Source: Malania oleifera (taxonomy: Eukaryota > Streptophyta > Magnoliopsida > Santalales > Ximeniaceae). From it: a stretch of 64,000 nucleotides of DNA. The notes beneath the pieces were generated by a model. It did no database searches. It saw nothing but the letters and a program-made list of their open reading frames with translations, and was not told the origin of the DNA. Location: contig NC_080419.1 in NCBI RefSeq assembly GCF_029873635.1, forward strand, positions 62,356,040 through 62,420,039, written 5' to 3'. Shown here piece by piece: positions 46,036-55,951 of the stretch. The position numbers were made by a program, and so were the translations under genes. The number at the start of each line of letters is the position of its first letter. The first letter of the stretch is position 1.

Positions 46036-46434
46036 CTAAGGCGGATATTGCACTAGCGACCCTACAAACCTGAGTTCTGCTCTTCCTAGAGGTCTGAATA
46101 TCACTTCTCGTGCATGGCAATCTATACTGGAAAAATTAGCTGCTAGCCAATCCATACCAAATATTACATCAAACTCATGCATGTCCAGCACTATTAAATC
46201 AACAGACAAAATTTTCCCCTGAATATCAATTGAACAATCCCGAAGCACCCTACTACACCTTACTGCTGACCCAGTCGGTGTATATACTAGCAATTCAGTG
46301 TCTAACAATTATGTTTCTATCCCACATAGTCTAGTGCACTATAGAGAAACAAACGAGTGTGTGGCTCCTAAATCAAATAATACAATAACTTTAAAGGAAA
46401 GCATGCTAACCATACATGACACCACATCGCCAGC
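46036..46434 (-). pseudogene. Element D protease
   Basis: The N-terminal part is at about 46434-46340 in broken frame (VIVLFDLGATHSFVS, where the catalytic motif D-S-G is D-L-G), then 46308-46036 continues with LLVYTPTGSAV, DMHEFDVIFGMDWL and VIFRPLGRAELRFVG. This is the retropepsin-type protease plus the linker to RT. The gag-protease junction is cut at 46434 by solo LTR H. Confidence 0.82.
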
Positions 46435-49110
46435 TGTGACGCCCTGTTTTTCGTACAATTTTTTTCTCCAATAATAATAAATAATTACACGTCATCCACA
46501 ACACCCACAAATCAGCCACGTAAAAAATCCTACTATCATTCATACGATCCGACCCGCATTGGGTATCGGGTAAAAGGTTATTTTATTACACAACCTAACA
46601 GCAGAAGACAGTATATACATATCAGTTAGAATACAATACCTAGAGTATCAATATACACATATAAACAATATTATCTTATACCCAAAAACAATACAATCCT
46701 AGGGAATCACACCTCCGTAGTCCAAACTCACCCTGTATATCAGGGATCCAGCTCCCTACTATCACGGAGCTCTATCACCCGGTCGGTCTCTGTCCTCTAA
46801 AAAATTTAGATAAATTGGGTGAGACACATCTCAGTAAGAAGGAATAAATTATTTACAGTGTGTGGCCGTCTGAGTTCCGTTATAACATGCTTTACTTTTC
46901 AAAACAACATTTCATCTGAGAAAATACACTGATATTCACATTCTTATAATCATATAGATATACAACACAAGCTTTTATAAGATTTAAAACCATTTCTCAA
47001 ATTCAATGACTTCAAACGCATAATTATCCACGAAGTTCTTGAGAATAGGGAAGATTACCCGCCTATACAGGTAGCTTCCCTCTGCCCTAACACGTTATGC
47101 AACCAGGTATGACCACATCTGATACCTATCAGGACACTCACCTTACTCAGTAAGCCCTCAGGCAGAGAGTTTCACTTTGTCTCAATTATTTATGTCATTA
47201 ACTCACACGGTTCATTTCTCATATTTAACAATGTTTATTTCTCAATTTCCATTCTTTCTTTCATTTCTCATTTTAGAAAATTTTATCATTCTTTCACTTT
47301 CCATTTTTATTTTACTTTCCAGCTCATGAGTATCTTTGGTATCAAATACCACATCGCGTCTGTAACTCATGGCCACCCTGAGGATCTTTCTATCCACACC
47401 ATGCTTCCCCCCATGGTCAAGGTTGTGTGACTCGAAGGCTGGATCTAACCGCGCTTGGCCGATCCGATTAGATCAAATATTATATCACATATCGCGTCTG
47501 TAGTACGACTAGCCGGCCTATAACCCTGATCCGGACTCAGGGGGCCCAACAACCCTACAAAATGGCTCAATCAACTGTCATGCCACACGCTCCAAGAGTC
47601 CGTGTGGTTGCACTAACACCACTAGCAACAGTACCGTGCTCAACATCATAACCATCCAACAGGGTTTACCACCACATACTCGCATTGTATTGACATTTCA
47701 TCAATCATATTTCAGTATATCACAATTTAGTTCAATATAAATATTCTCATCATTTTCTGTGCACATTTCATCATCTCGTAATGTCATATATCATATTTCA
47801 CGTATTTTTCACATTTTTCTAAAATACTCATATCAACAATTTGTACAAACTCATTTCTCATGTCAATAATTTCCACTCGCAAATAAATATCACATTTCAT
47901 TATTTTCCAATATCAGTAATTCATAAAATCTTATTTTTCAGGTCAAACATTTCTACTCACATATAAATACCATATTTCATTATTTTTCACTAATCACTTC
48001 AGTAATTCTCATTTCAATATTTTCTCAAAAATTACTCGTCGTTATATTTTACACTCAAAAAGATCACAATTTACAATTACTCAAATGTCACACAATTTAT
48101 CTGATATTTATATCATAATAATTTTCAGACAAAATATCATATGCTCATTTTCACATATTAATTCAAATAATAATTCTAAAAACACTGCTATAATTTATTC
48201 CCCTTACCTGACTTACTAAGAGACTCGTTAACACCCAAATTCTACGCCCTTAGTGCCCGAAATTCAACTCTTGCAATTTGCATTTTTTCTAGATTAATTA
48301 ACCTATTTCCCCAAAATAATACCCATCTAACCTTCCCTAGGCTCCATATACCTCAAATGAATATTTAAACTAATATTTAACACCCTCACTTAATTTTCTA
48401 AATTTTGTTTGCGGGTCCCAAAATTATACCAGCGGCGCTCACCCGAATCCTAAATTTCAAAAATCCTACTTCAACTCTAAATGCTCAATATTTTAGCATT
48501 TTTTAAATTAATCATAATTAATTAAAAATAAGCCCCTTAATAACCCCAGTACCCCAAATTTGGGGTTTTTCCTACGACATCCCTATGAGAATTTTGTCCC
48601 GCTAGACTTGTAGAGAATCATCCCTAAATTCTCGTGGGGGTGTCCGTTTGTCGATTGGGCTTATATTTTGCAAGAAATTAAAGAAAAAAGGGAAATTGGC
48701 TTACCCTAGGAGATACGTTTACGCCGGTCCTACCACTGATCCGCTCTGGTAGAATTGACGGCAACGGAGAATGGAGTCCAGCGGTATCTTCCGATTTTCG
48801 ATCGGGCGAAAATCCGCCACAAAATCGAGGAGAGAGGGAGAGAGAATGAAAAGAGAGAGAGAGAGTATTTCAGTTGGGAGGGGGGCTCTGGAACTTGCGC
48901 CCATTTCAGAAGGAGCATCCTGAAGCTTCAGGATAATTACTTATAATAATAATAATAATAATAATATATTTTATTAATAAAAATAAAAATAAATTTTAAT
49001 TATTATTATTTTTCTTTTTTTTTAATTCGATTAATTAATTAATTAATTATTATTATTATTTTTTGGAATCACTCCACTAATCTTCTATCTCCCTATTTGG
49101 GGTTATTACA
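46435..49110 (-). mobile_element. Solo LTR (H) inserted between gag and protease of element D
   Basis: Edges tgtgacgccctg (46435) and ggggttattaca (49110). Gag-side reading stops at 49111 and protease-side reading resumes at 46434, so the insertion is certain. The flanks ccagc (46430-46434) and tcggc (49111-49115) share three of five bases, both differences being transitions, so a decayed TSD is likely but not proven. The minus-oriented LTR has the shared block gggtgagacacatctcag (46817-46834), a GA-rich tract (48826-48863) and an AT-rich upstream end. Length 2676 bp. The open frames around 48719-48946 are not genes. Confidence 0.82.
48942..49060. repeat. (AAT)n and ATTA simple repeats at the start of LTR H
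   Basis: aataat runs at 48942-48964 and 48992-49008, attaatta at 49030-49048, tattatt at 49049-49060. On the minus strand this is the first 150 bases of the LTR. Confidence 0.9.
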
Positions 49111-50192
49111 TCGGCTGTCTCAGCATCACCTAGTGTCAAAGCAAAAACTCTGACTGGAGCCATATTTCTCTGCTGGCCTCTATGTGGCACCTGATAGCCT
49201 CCTCGATACGGTCTGGGAGCAGGAGCGATATCTGGTGGTAAAGGGCAGTCTCACACAAGATGTACATGTCTACCGTAGCGATAGCAGATAGCTCGTCTCG
49301 CTCAACACTCTCCCTAGTGCCTCCTCCAACAAGTCTGACAGACAGGAGGATTCTGCACTGTTTAAACCTCACGATCCCCAATTTCCTGTTTCTGCCCTCT
49401 GCCATAGTTTCCTCTCCTCCACTAACCCTGCCTATGACCCTGCTGATAGCCTAAAGAAGCAGATCTCTTCTTCTATCCCTGTTCCTCTACATCCATATGC
49501 TCATCGACCTCTGCCAAGGCTGTTATGTCGACTAACTCAATAAAATCCTGAATCTTTTTTACCACCACCTGTTTGTATATGCCTCTCCTCAATCCTATTT
49601 CAAACTGTCTCGTCTTCTTTATCTCATCAGGAACAATATACGAAACGAAGCGAGAGAACTCTATAAACCGTGTAGTATATTTCTGGACTGATAGTTGTCC
49701 CTACTTCAGACTCGAGAACTCTTCCACTTTAGCCTCCCTAATAGTAGTTGAAAAATATCTGTCAAAGAATAATTCCTTAAATCGATCCCATGTCATCGCT
49801 ATCAGCGTCGTCCTCTGCTGCTCCAGAAGTCTCACAATAGTCCACCACTTCTCAGCCTCCCCTGTCAATTTATAGGTGGTGAAGAGGACCCTTTGTTCCT
49901 CCGTACATTGTAGCACCGCCAAGACTTTCTCAATCTCCTGCATCCAATTCTTGGAAGCCACAAGATCAACCCCTCCTAAAAACACCAGAGGATTCGTCTT
50001 AGTAAACTTCTCTATCATGCACCCATGACCTGCAGACGGACCTCCCTGCTCTCTAGAGCTCCTAACAATCTCAACAATAACCTGCTGAGCCATGCTGCGT
50101 AGTACTGCATCAAAATCAGTCTCGCCTGCACTTGAGGGCCCTACTCCATCACTGCCACTACTAGCATGGGCACTACCTCCTCCTAGATCCAT
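49111..50192 (-). pseudogene. Element D gag
   Basis: The ATG at 50192 opens MDLGGGSAHASSGSDGVG, a Gly/Ser-rich start, then FTKTNPLVFLGG, WMQEIEKVLAVLQC, VLFTTYKLTGEAEKWW and FKELFFDRYFSTTIREAKVEEF, the retrotransposon gag core. A stop breaks the frame at 49701; the reading continues with QLSVQKYTTRFIEFSRF and a basic region. The zinc knuckle expected at about 49290-49230 has lost its Cys/His pattern. It ends at LTR H. The start lies about 280 bases from the primer binding site, a normal leader length. Confidence 0.88.
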
Positions 50193-50471
50193 CCTAAAAA
50201 AAAATTAACGTAACTTAGGAACCCTATACTTATAATTTACACGCCTAACATAGTTTTTTATCCTAACTTCCTCAACTCATTCCTAACTCTAGTCCTAAAT
50301 TCTAGGAACACAACCCGACAATAGTTTACTATGGTTTTCCTGAAATCGTCACCCCAGGAAAAACACAGAAATTACCATGGAAGTCCTGCCTCTAGACTGT
50401 AGAACAAAACCTTCCTATACTCTGGTATCGTTTCTGTTGCACTCTAAAGTCTACAAAACCTAGCAACCTAG

Positions 50472-50483
50472 GCTCTGATACCA
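50472..50483 (-). promoter_or_regulatory. Primer binding site of element D (initiator tRNA-Met)
   Basis: The minus strand reads TGGTATCAGAGC, complementary to the 3' end of plant initiator tRNA-Met, three bases after the LTR edge at 50487. Confidence 0.92.
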
Positions 50484-53473
50484 AACTATAACGATCTGCT
50501 TATTTTACCATTTTTTTTCCATGATAGTAAAAACTATTATAATAAACCTAGCAGATCATAATAAACCTGAACCCGTGGGTACCAGAAATACATCATAAAT
50601 ACAACACGGAAGCCTAAATAGCAGGAGACATAAAATCATATACATCTCATTTTATCAGTCGATACAATACCAGAGTTTACTACATTCATCGTATACATCC
50701 CAAAACAATCAAAACTAGTCCTAGGGTCGTCACCCAAAAATCCATCTAACTCTAGCAAAAGACTTACCCTTCAGATAGGGTAGGACTAACAAACTCTAGC
50801 GCTGCAGAGCTTTATCCGCTCTCCAATCTAGGGCTCCTGAAATGTTCATATATTTTGGGATGAGACGCCTCTTAATAAGGGAAAATAAACTAATACCAGC
50901 GTGTGACAACATAAGTATTTCCTTGTTATACATAAACATATTTAGTGAAACTGTCTATATCATAAATGGGAAAACATATATAATCATAGCATGGTAGAAC
51001 ATACTAGATTTCCATAAGCATAACTTATCTTATATAATAATATTACAAAAATAACCCTAGAAGGTTAGCTAGCTGGTGTCATGTCTTAACCCCAAATAAC
51101 TGGGTTGTGTGGCCCGAAGGCGGGACCTGACAATGGCTAGCCGACCACTGCCAAGTGAAAAGCAAAGTCAGTAAGTACGATGGGTCTGCCAAACCTGGTC
51201 CGTACACTAGGGGTGCCAACACTACCATAAACCACGTCGACTATCCATCCTCACGCTACCTCGTACGACAGCGATAACACTAACATAATAATGATTATGA
51301 TCACATAGCTACGGTATCATACTTGTGTAAGTCTACACCAAGCCAACTAGGTTATGATAGTATATAACATATTTTAAATTGTGATACATTGCTTGTAACG
51401 ACCCGAAGAATAATGGTATTTAAATAATAAAGAGGGAGGAAAATGGAAGCAGTAACAGAAGGAGACAGCCAACTTCATCGACGACGTTACACTTTGTGAT
51501 GTAATGACCCTAGATAATTTATCAGGTCCTCATCAACGAACACAGGGGATTCGTCGACAAGGGTACAAGAGGGCCTTGTTGACGAAGACAAGTTTTGTCA
51601 ACGAGAAGATACCAAAAGAGAGGATTTTTGGAAGTCTGAAATTCATCGACGAGGGTGCAGGTTTGTTGACAAACTTTCTACAGGACTCGTCGACGAGGTG
51701 ACGTGTCTCGTTGATAAATACGAATCTATAAATAGCTGAAAGTTGGATTTTTAAGCAAAAAATTCACAAAATTCACTCCCTCTCTCTCTTCTACGGCTCC
51801 ACCTCCATCTCTCTTTGATTTCGGCCCCGTTATACGCTGGATCGATGATCTGAGGCCACCACGACACTCCTGGGGAAGTTCTCTCCAAGTCTGCTGGAGC
51901 AGATTGTCGGTGGGACGAAGTTGGATTTCATCCTAAATTTAGGGTAGGGTCTTTTAAGCAAAATTTGGTTTTCTAACAGTTGCAGGAAATGTAGTAGATG
52001 TAGAAATAATGATCTTTTGTTCTGGAATATATGGTTTTCAGGGTGTTGAGTGGAGAACCTTGCGGGTGTAAGACCCTTCATAGTAGGGAGGTTTTAGCAG
52101 AAATCAGGTAAAGGAAATATGCTATGCTAGGCAATACTAGTATGATTTCAGTATGAATTATATGTTTTTATCAGATTATTATTTCACAACAAGAATTTAT
52201 ACAGTTTATCAAATACGTTTAAAATGTTTTAAATTACTGTGTGACTTGAGAATATGTATATAGTACATAAACATGTTTTTACAGTATTTTCAAGATTATG
52301 TTTTACAGATTATACAAATAGGGAATATGTTTTGTAATATTTTCATAATACCATGATTATACAGTTTTCAATACCATAACATACAGTTTTATAGTTCATT
52401 TCAAAAATACAGTTGATACAGATACAGTTTATCTCAACGTCATGGTTAATACAGATATTACAAAATTATGGTAAATCAGATAGATTGTATCTAGTAATGT
52501 ATTATTTAGTATCAGACCCTAATGGATCAGACTCAGCATAGCATGGTACCGTTGCGATATACAGATACTCAGTATAGAGTGTAACCACCTATTTAGATAA
52601 TATGTGGTATGTAGGTCAATCAAATACCCAGGAGCGAACAGGCTCCCCATCAGATATGGGTTGAGGAGGGTTAATCAAACTGATGGAGTATAGTGGTTTA
52701 TCTTGGTCGGCCAGCCAGGGTAGATCTTGCCTTCGGGCTGCATAACCCTGTCATAAGGGGTTAAATCATGACATACAACCATCTAGGGAAGTTTCAGCTA
52801 TTGTAGGTATATACAGTTTTACAGTAACAGAGGGCGTACTTTTGTATAGTAGAAATATTATGTATAAAAACCTAAAATTACAGTTATGTTAAGCAACATG
52901 GGATGGTGGTTGTTATATTATTTATACTATATTTTCGGATTCAGTTATATGTGTTTATATAGAAATAGATCTTCTCAGTATTGTAACTCATTTGCCACAC
53001 ACTAGCAATAACATATTTCGTCTTACTGAGCATTGGTTCATCCTATTACTTTAACATTTTTCAGGTTATCAAGGTAGGCGAGCAGATCAGGCTCGCAGAT
53101 AGAGGGGTTTTAGTACTGCCCTGCCAGTAGAGTGAGTATTTTTTAGAGTATTTATGTATAGGCTTAGCCCGGTTGAGGGTATTTTGGGAAGTAGTCGTAT
53201 ATGTATATTTTGAGAAAAATTTTAGCACTTTGGTTTTGTATATTTTCTTGATTGTGTTTATATGGATTCCGCTTCTCGCTGTTTAGGTTGATGGTTTGGT
53301 TTAGTCTAGTGGGTATGTAACGCCCCAACCTGGGTCTGCCAGGGAGCACTGCATCTCTCCTCCTCCACCTGGACCAGACAACAGGGGACAGTCTTTATCA
53401 TATTAATGACTAGCCCCACAAACCAACACGTGTCATTTTCAGTGTGTTTTGTCCTCACTCACACACTTTTTGA

Positions 53474-53586
53474 GAAAACTTCCCAAGTGGTCACCCATCC
53501 CAAAATTGCTCCAAGCCAAGCACGCTTAACTATGGAGTTCTTATGGGAAAGTTCCCGAAAAGAAGGTGCAACTTGTTGATATGGGT
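53474..53586 (-). other. 5S rRNA-like segment in Cassandra LTR 1
   Basis: The minus strand has AGAACTCCATAGTTAAGCGT, then GCTTGGCTTGGAGCA, GGGATGGGTGACC and TGGGAAGT, in the order and spacing of plant 5S rRNA, which has near-identical AGAACTCCGnAGTTAAGCGT, GCTTGGGC and AGGATGGGTGACC blocks. These include the internal polymerase III control regions (box A, box C). The 5' third is more diverged. It is a retroelement part and not an rRNA gene. Confidence 0.9.
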
Positions 53587-53900
53587 AGTAACATCTAATC
53601 CTTTTTAAGTCTTTCATCCATGGGGTATCACATTCTCCCCCACTTATAGAACGCAACGTCCTCGTTGTGAACCCACATTTCCAAACCTAGGCGATGTGAA
53701 TCTCATCACACTTCCGGCTGGGTGTTGGCTCTGATACCATTTGTAACTCCCCAACCTGGGTTTGCCGGGGAACATTGCATCTCTCCTCCTCCACCTGAAC
53801 CAGACAACAGGGGACAATCCTTATCAGATTATTGACTAGCCCCACAAACCAACACGTGCCATTTTCAGTGTGTTTTGTCCTCACTCACACACTTCCTGAG

Positions 53901-54012
53901 AAAACTTCCCACGTGGTCAACCATCCCAAAATTGCTCCAAGCCAAGCACGCTTAACTATGGAGTTCTTATGAGAAAATTCTTGAAAAGAAAGGTGCAACT
54001 TGTTGATATGGG
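53901..54012 (-). other. 5S rRNA-like segment in Cassandra LTR 2
   Basis: Same blocks as in LTR 1 with small differences (gtggtcaacc on the + strand where LTR 1 has gtggtcaccc, so the box C equivalent carries a change). Confidence 0.88.
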
Positions 54013-54327
54013 TAGTAACATCTAATCCTTTTTAAGTCTTTCATCCATGGGGTATCACATTCTCCCCCACTTATAGAACGCAACGTCCTCGTTGTGAACC
54101 CACATTTCCAAACCTAGGCGATGTGAATCTCATCACACTTCCGGCTGGGTGTTGGCTCTGATACCATTTGTAACTCCCCAACCTGGGTCTGCCGGGGAAC
54201 ATTGCATCTCTCCTCCTCCACCTGAACCAGACAACAGGGGACAATCCTTATGAGATTATTGACTAACCCCACAAATCAACACGTGCCATTTTCAGTGTGT
54301 TTTGTCCTCACTCACACACTTCCTGAG

Positions 54328-54439
54328 AAAACTTCCCACGTGGTCAACCATCCCAAAATTGCTCCAAGCCAAGCATGCTTAACTATGGAGTTCTTATGAG
54401 AAAATTCCTGAAAAGAAATGTGCACCTTGTTGATATGGG
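54328..54439 (-). other. 5S rRNA-like segment in Cassandra LTR 3
   Basis: Same blocks; shares gtggtcaacc with LTR 2 and has aagcatgctt where LTRs 1 and 2 have aagcacgctt, a C-to-T type change in the box A equivalent. LTRs 2 and 3 are closer to each other than to LTR 1. Confidence 0.88.
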
Positions 54440-54510
54440 TAGTAACATCTAATCCTTTTTAAGTCTTTCATCCATGGGGTATCACAGTGTATCAGAGCAT
54501 TATAAATCTT

Positions 54511-54515
<5 letters not shown>

Positions 54516-54543
<28 letters not shown>
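54516..54543. repeat. (TA)n microsatellite at the end of LTR E'
   Basis: About 14 TA units between the Cassandra insertion and the LTR edge. Confidence 0.93.
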
Positions 54544-54545
<2 letters not shown>

Positions 54546-54573
54546 CCCAGTTAAATAGCAGGTCGTTACAATT

Positions 54574-54585
54574 TGGTATCAGAGC
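54574..54585 (+). promoter_or_regulatory. Primer binding site of E' (initiator tRNA-Met)
   Basis: tggtatcagagc follows the LTR edge ggtcgttaca after three bases, the same spacing as in element D. Confidence 0.92.
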
Positions 54586-55951
54586 AAAGGGGTAGTTACC
54601 CCTGATCCTCGGGAACTCTCGCTTATGAATGATTGTGGCGAAGTAAGACTCTTTGCCTGGGGGCTTGTTGAATTGAGGGACGGCGATACGTAACGCCTCA
54701 ATCTAAGTGAGTGCTTTGATAGGTACCCGTTGTTGCCATAGGCGCTATAGGTGCAAGGCCCATAAGGAAAGTGACAACGTTCGAAAGGGTGACATTACAT
54801 TGCTATTCCATTATAATAATTGTCAAATCAATATCATCATATCATATTTCATAGCATAACATGAAAATCTTCGGCCCTTACGCCGGAATTTCGTATTTTA
54901 TTAATCACGGCCCGTACGCCGTATCACATATAAAAAAAAGGCTCAGCCCACACGCCGACATATCATATAAAAGGCTCAGCCCGTACGCCGGCATATCATG
55001 TGAGAACATCCTCGGCCCGTACGCCGGTATATCATAGTAAAACTTTGTATCATTTAACATTTTCCTAGAAAAACAGTAATTCATAATAAATTCTACCTAC
55101 TCATGCCACACAAAATTGGTATTATACATATTTAAAACATATCATCATTTATAGCAGTATTTTCCCAACCATAATACTAATATATATTTATTTATTTTTC
55201 TAAAATTAAATGCTGCAAAACTATACATATATTTTCATAAAACAACTAACTTAGTTTATCCCCTTACTTGACTTTTGAAAATCCCCTACAACAACCAGTC
55301 CTGCACCCGCAGGGTTCCCCATTCAATACCTTGAAATCAACATCTCCCCAAACATAAATTCAGTATTTTTTTGACTAATACATTTTATACAACTGCAGAA
55401 AAGTCAAATACTGAATAAAAACCTTATCTCGAATCTGGGGTGGAATTCAAGTTAGTCCTACTAGTAGATTTGAAGAGAACTCTTCCAGGAGTGTCGTGGT
55501 TACCTCAGATCGTTGAATTGGCGAAAATCCGGCTCAAGAACTTAGAGAGAAGGGGTGGAAACCGAAGTGGAGAGAGAAAATTTGTTTTGGGTTAAAAATC
55601 TACGTTGAAATCTGGATTAGAGTTATTTATACACTAGCCTTCGTCGACGAGCCACACCTCGTTGACGAGGTCACGAAGGAAGTTTATCGACAAACATTTG
55701 ATTCTCGTCAACAAAATTTAGAGATGGGAAAATAACTCTCGGTATTTTCTCGTCGACGAGACACGTCCCAGTCGACGAGACACGTCCCAATCGATGAGAC
55801 ACGTCCCAGTCGACGAGCCCCTCATGTGTACTCGTTGACGAACTCCCTGTGTTCGTCGACGAGGCCCTGTTTAAATATTAAAATTACAATTTCCTTTTCC
55901 CCCTTCTTTCATTATTTAAATACCATAATTTTCCTAGGTCACTACATTGCA

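Larger units (their letters stand above)
53316..54486 (-). mobile_element. Cassandra TRIM with three LTRs, minus strand
   Basis: Three LTR copies of 317-318 bp (53316-53632, 53742-54059, 54169-54486) separated by two internal segments of 109 bp each (53633-53741, 54060-54168). Each internal segment holds, on the minus strand, a primer site TGGTATCAGAGC and, at the other end, a polypurine tract aagtgggggagaa. LTR edges are tgtaac and atcaca on the + strand. Flanks gggta (53311-53315) and gtgta (54487-54491) differ by one base. The LTRs contain 5S rRNA-like sequence, the defining mark of Cassandra. There is no coding capacity; such elements depend on proteins made elsewhere. The LTR-internal-LTR-internal-LTR array is what unequal or intra-element recombination would give. 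Confidence 0.94.
51394..54799 (+). mobile_element. Element E' in the 5' LTR of D: LTR, primer site, short leader, no 3' LTR; TSD ttgct
   Basis: Starts TGTAACGACCCG at 51394; the LTR ends ggtcgttaca at 54570. The initiator tRNA-Met primer site (54574-54585) and about 214 bases of leader follow, ending gacattaca at 54799. The duplication ttgct is exact at 51389-51393 and 54800-54804. The LTR is of the E type: gtcgacga cluster (51475-51720), TATA (tataaata, 51727-51734), cacacactagcaataacat (52997-53015), tttttcaggttatc. Net LTR length without Cassandra is 2001 bp. No coding region or second LTR is present. Confidence 0.85.
40760..55946 (-). mobile_element. Ty3/gypsy element D, nearly complete, minus strand, TSD ttgca
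   Basis: Exact duplication ttgca at 40755-40759 and 55947-55951. Minus-strand order: 5' LTR (55946-50487), primer binding site, gag, protease, RT, RNase H, integrase, polypurine tract, 3' LTR (42807-40760). Removing the nested E' and its duplicated 5 bp, the 5' LTR is 2049 bp against 2048 bp for the 3' LTR. Two foreign insertions: solo LTR H (46435-49110) and E' (51394-54799) with Cassandra inside. RT before integrase makes it Ty3/gypsy; the integrase C-terminus (HDVFHISMLRKY, VPVEILNRK) fits Tekay/Del. Stops and frameshifts in all domains make it non-autonomous. Confidence 0.95.
50487..55946 (-). repeat. 5' LTR of element D, split by E'
   Basis: Two arms: 50487-51393 and 54805-55946. The inner edge reads tataacgatctgc (tgtaac in the 3' LTR), the outer edge ggtcactaca. 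Block tgagacgcctctta at 50861-50874, cgtacgccg units at 54875-55030, TATA (tatttata) at 55624-55631, gtcgacga cluster at 55640-55870, where cgacgagacacgtccca is repeated three times (about 55751-55815), more than in the 3' LTR. Confidence 0.93.

Noticed and set aside
43129-46308. Endogenous pararetrovirus or other integrated virus
   Set aside because: LTRs, TSDs, tRNA-Met primer site and integrase with a chromovirus-type C-terminus show a Ty3/gypsy retrotransposon; no movement or coat protein is seen.
53474-54439. Three 5S rRNA genes in tandem
   Set aside because: Only parts match 5S rRNA, the 5' third diverges, and each lies within an LTR with primer site and polypurine tract: Cassandra.
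54574-54585. tRNA gene fragments at tggtatcagagc sequences
   Set aside because: No cloverleaf around them; they stand three bases from LTR edges and are primer binding sites.
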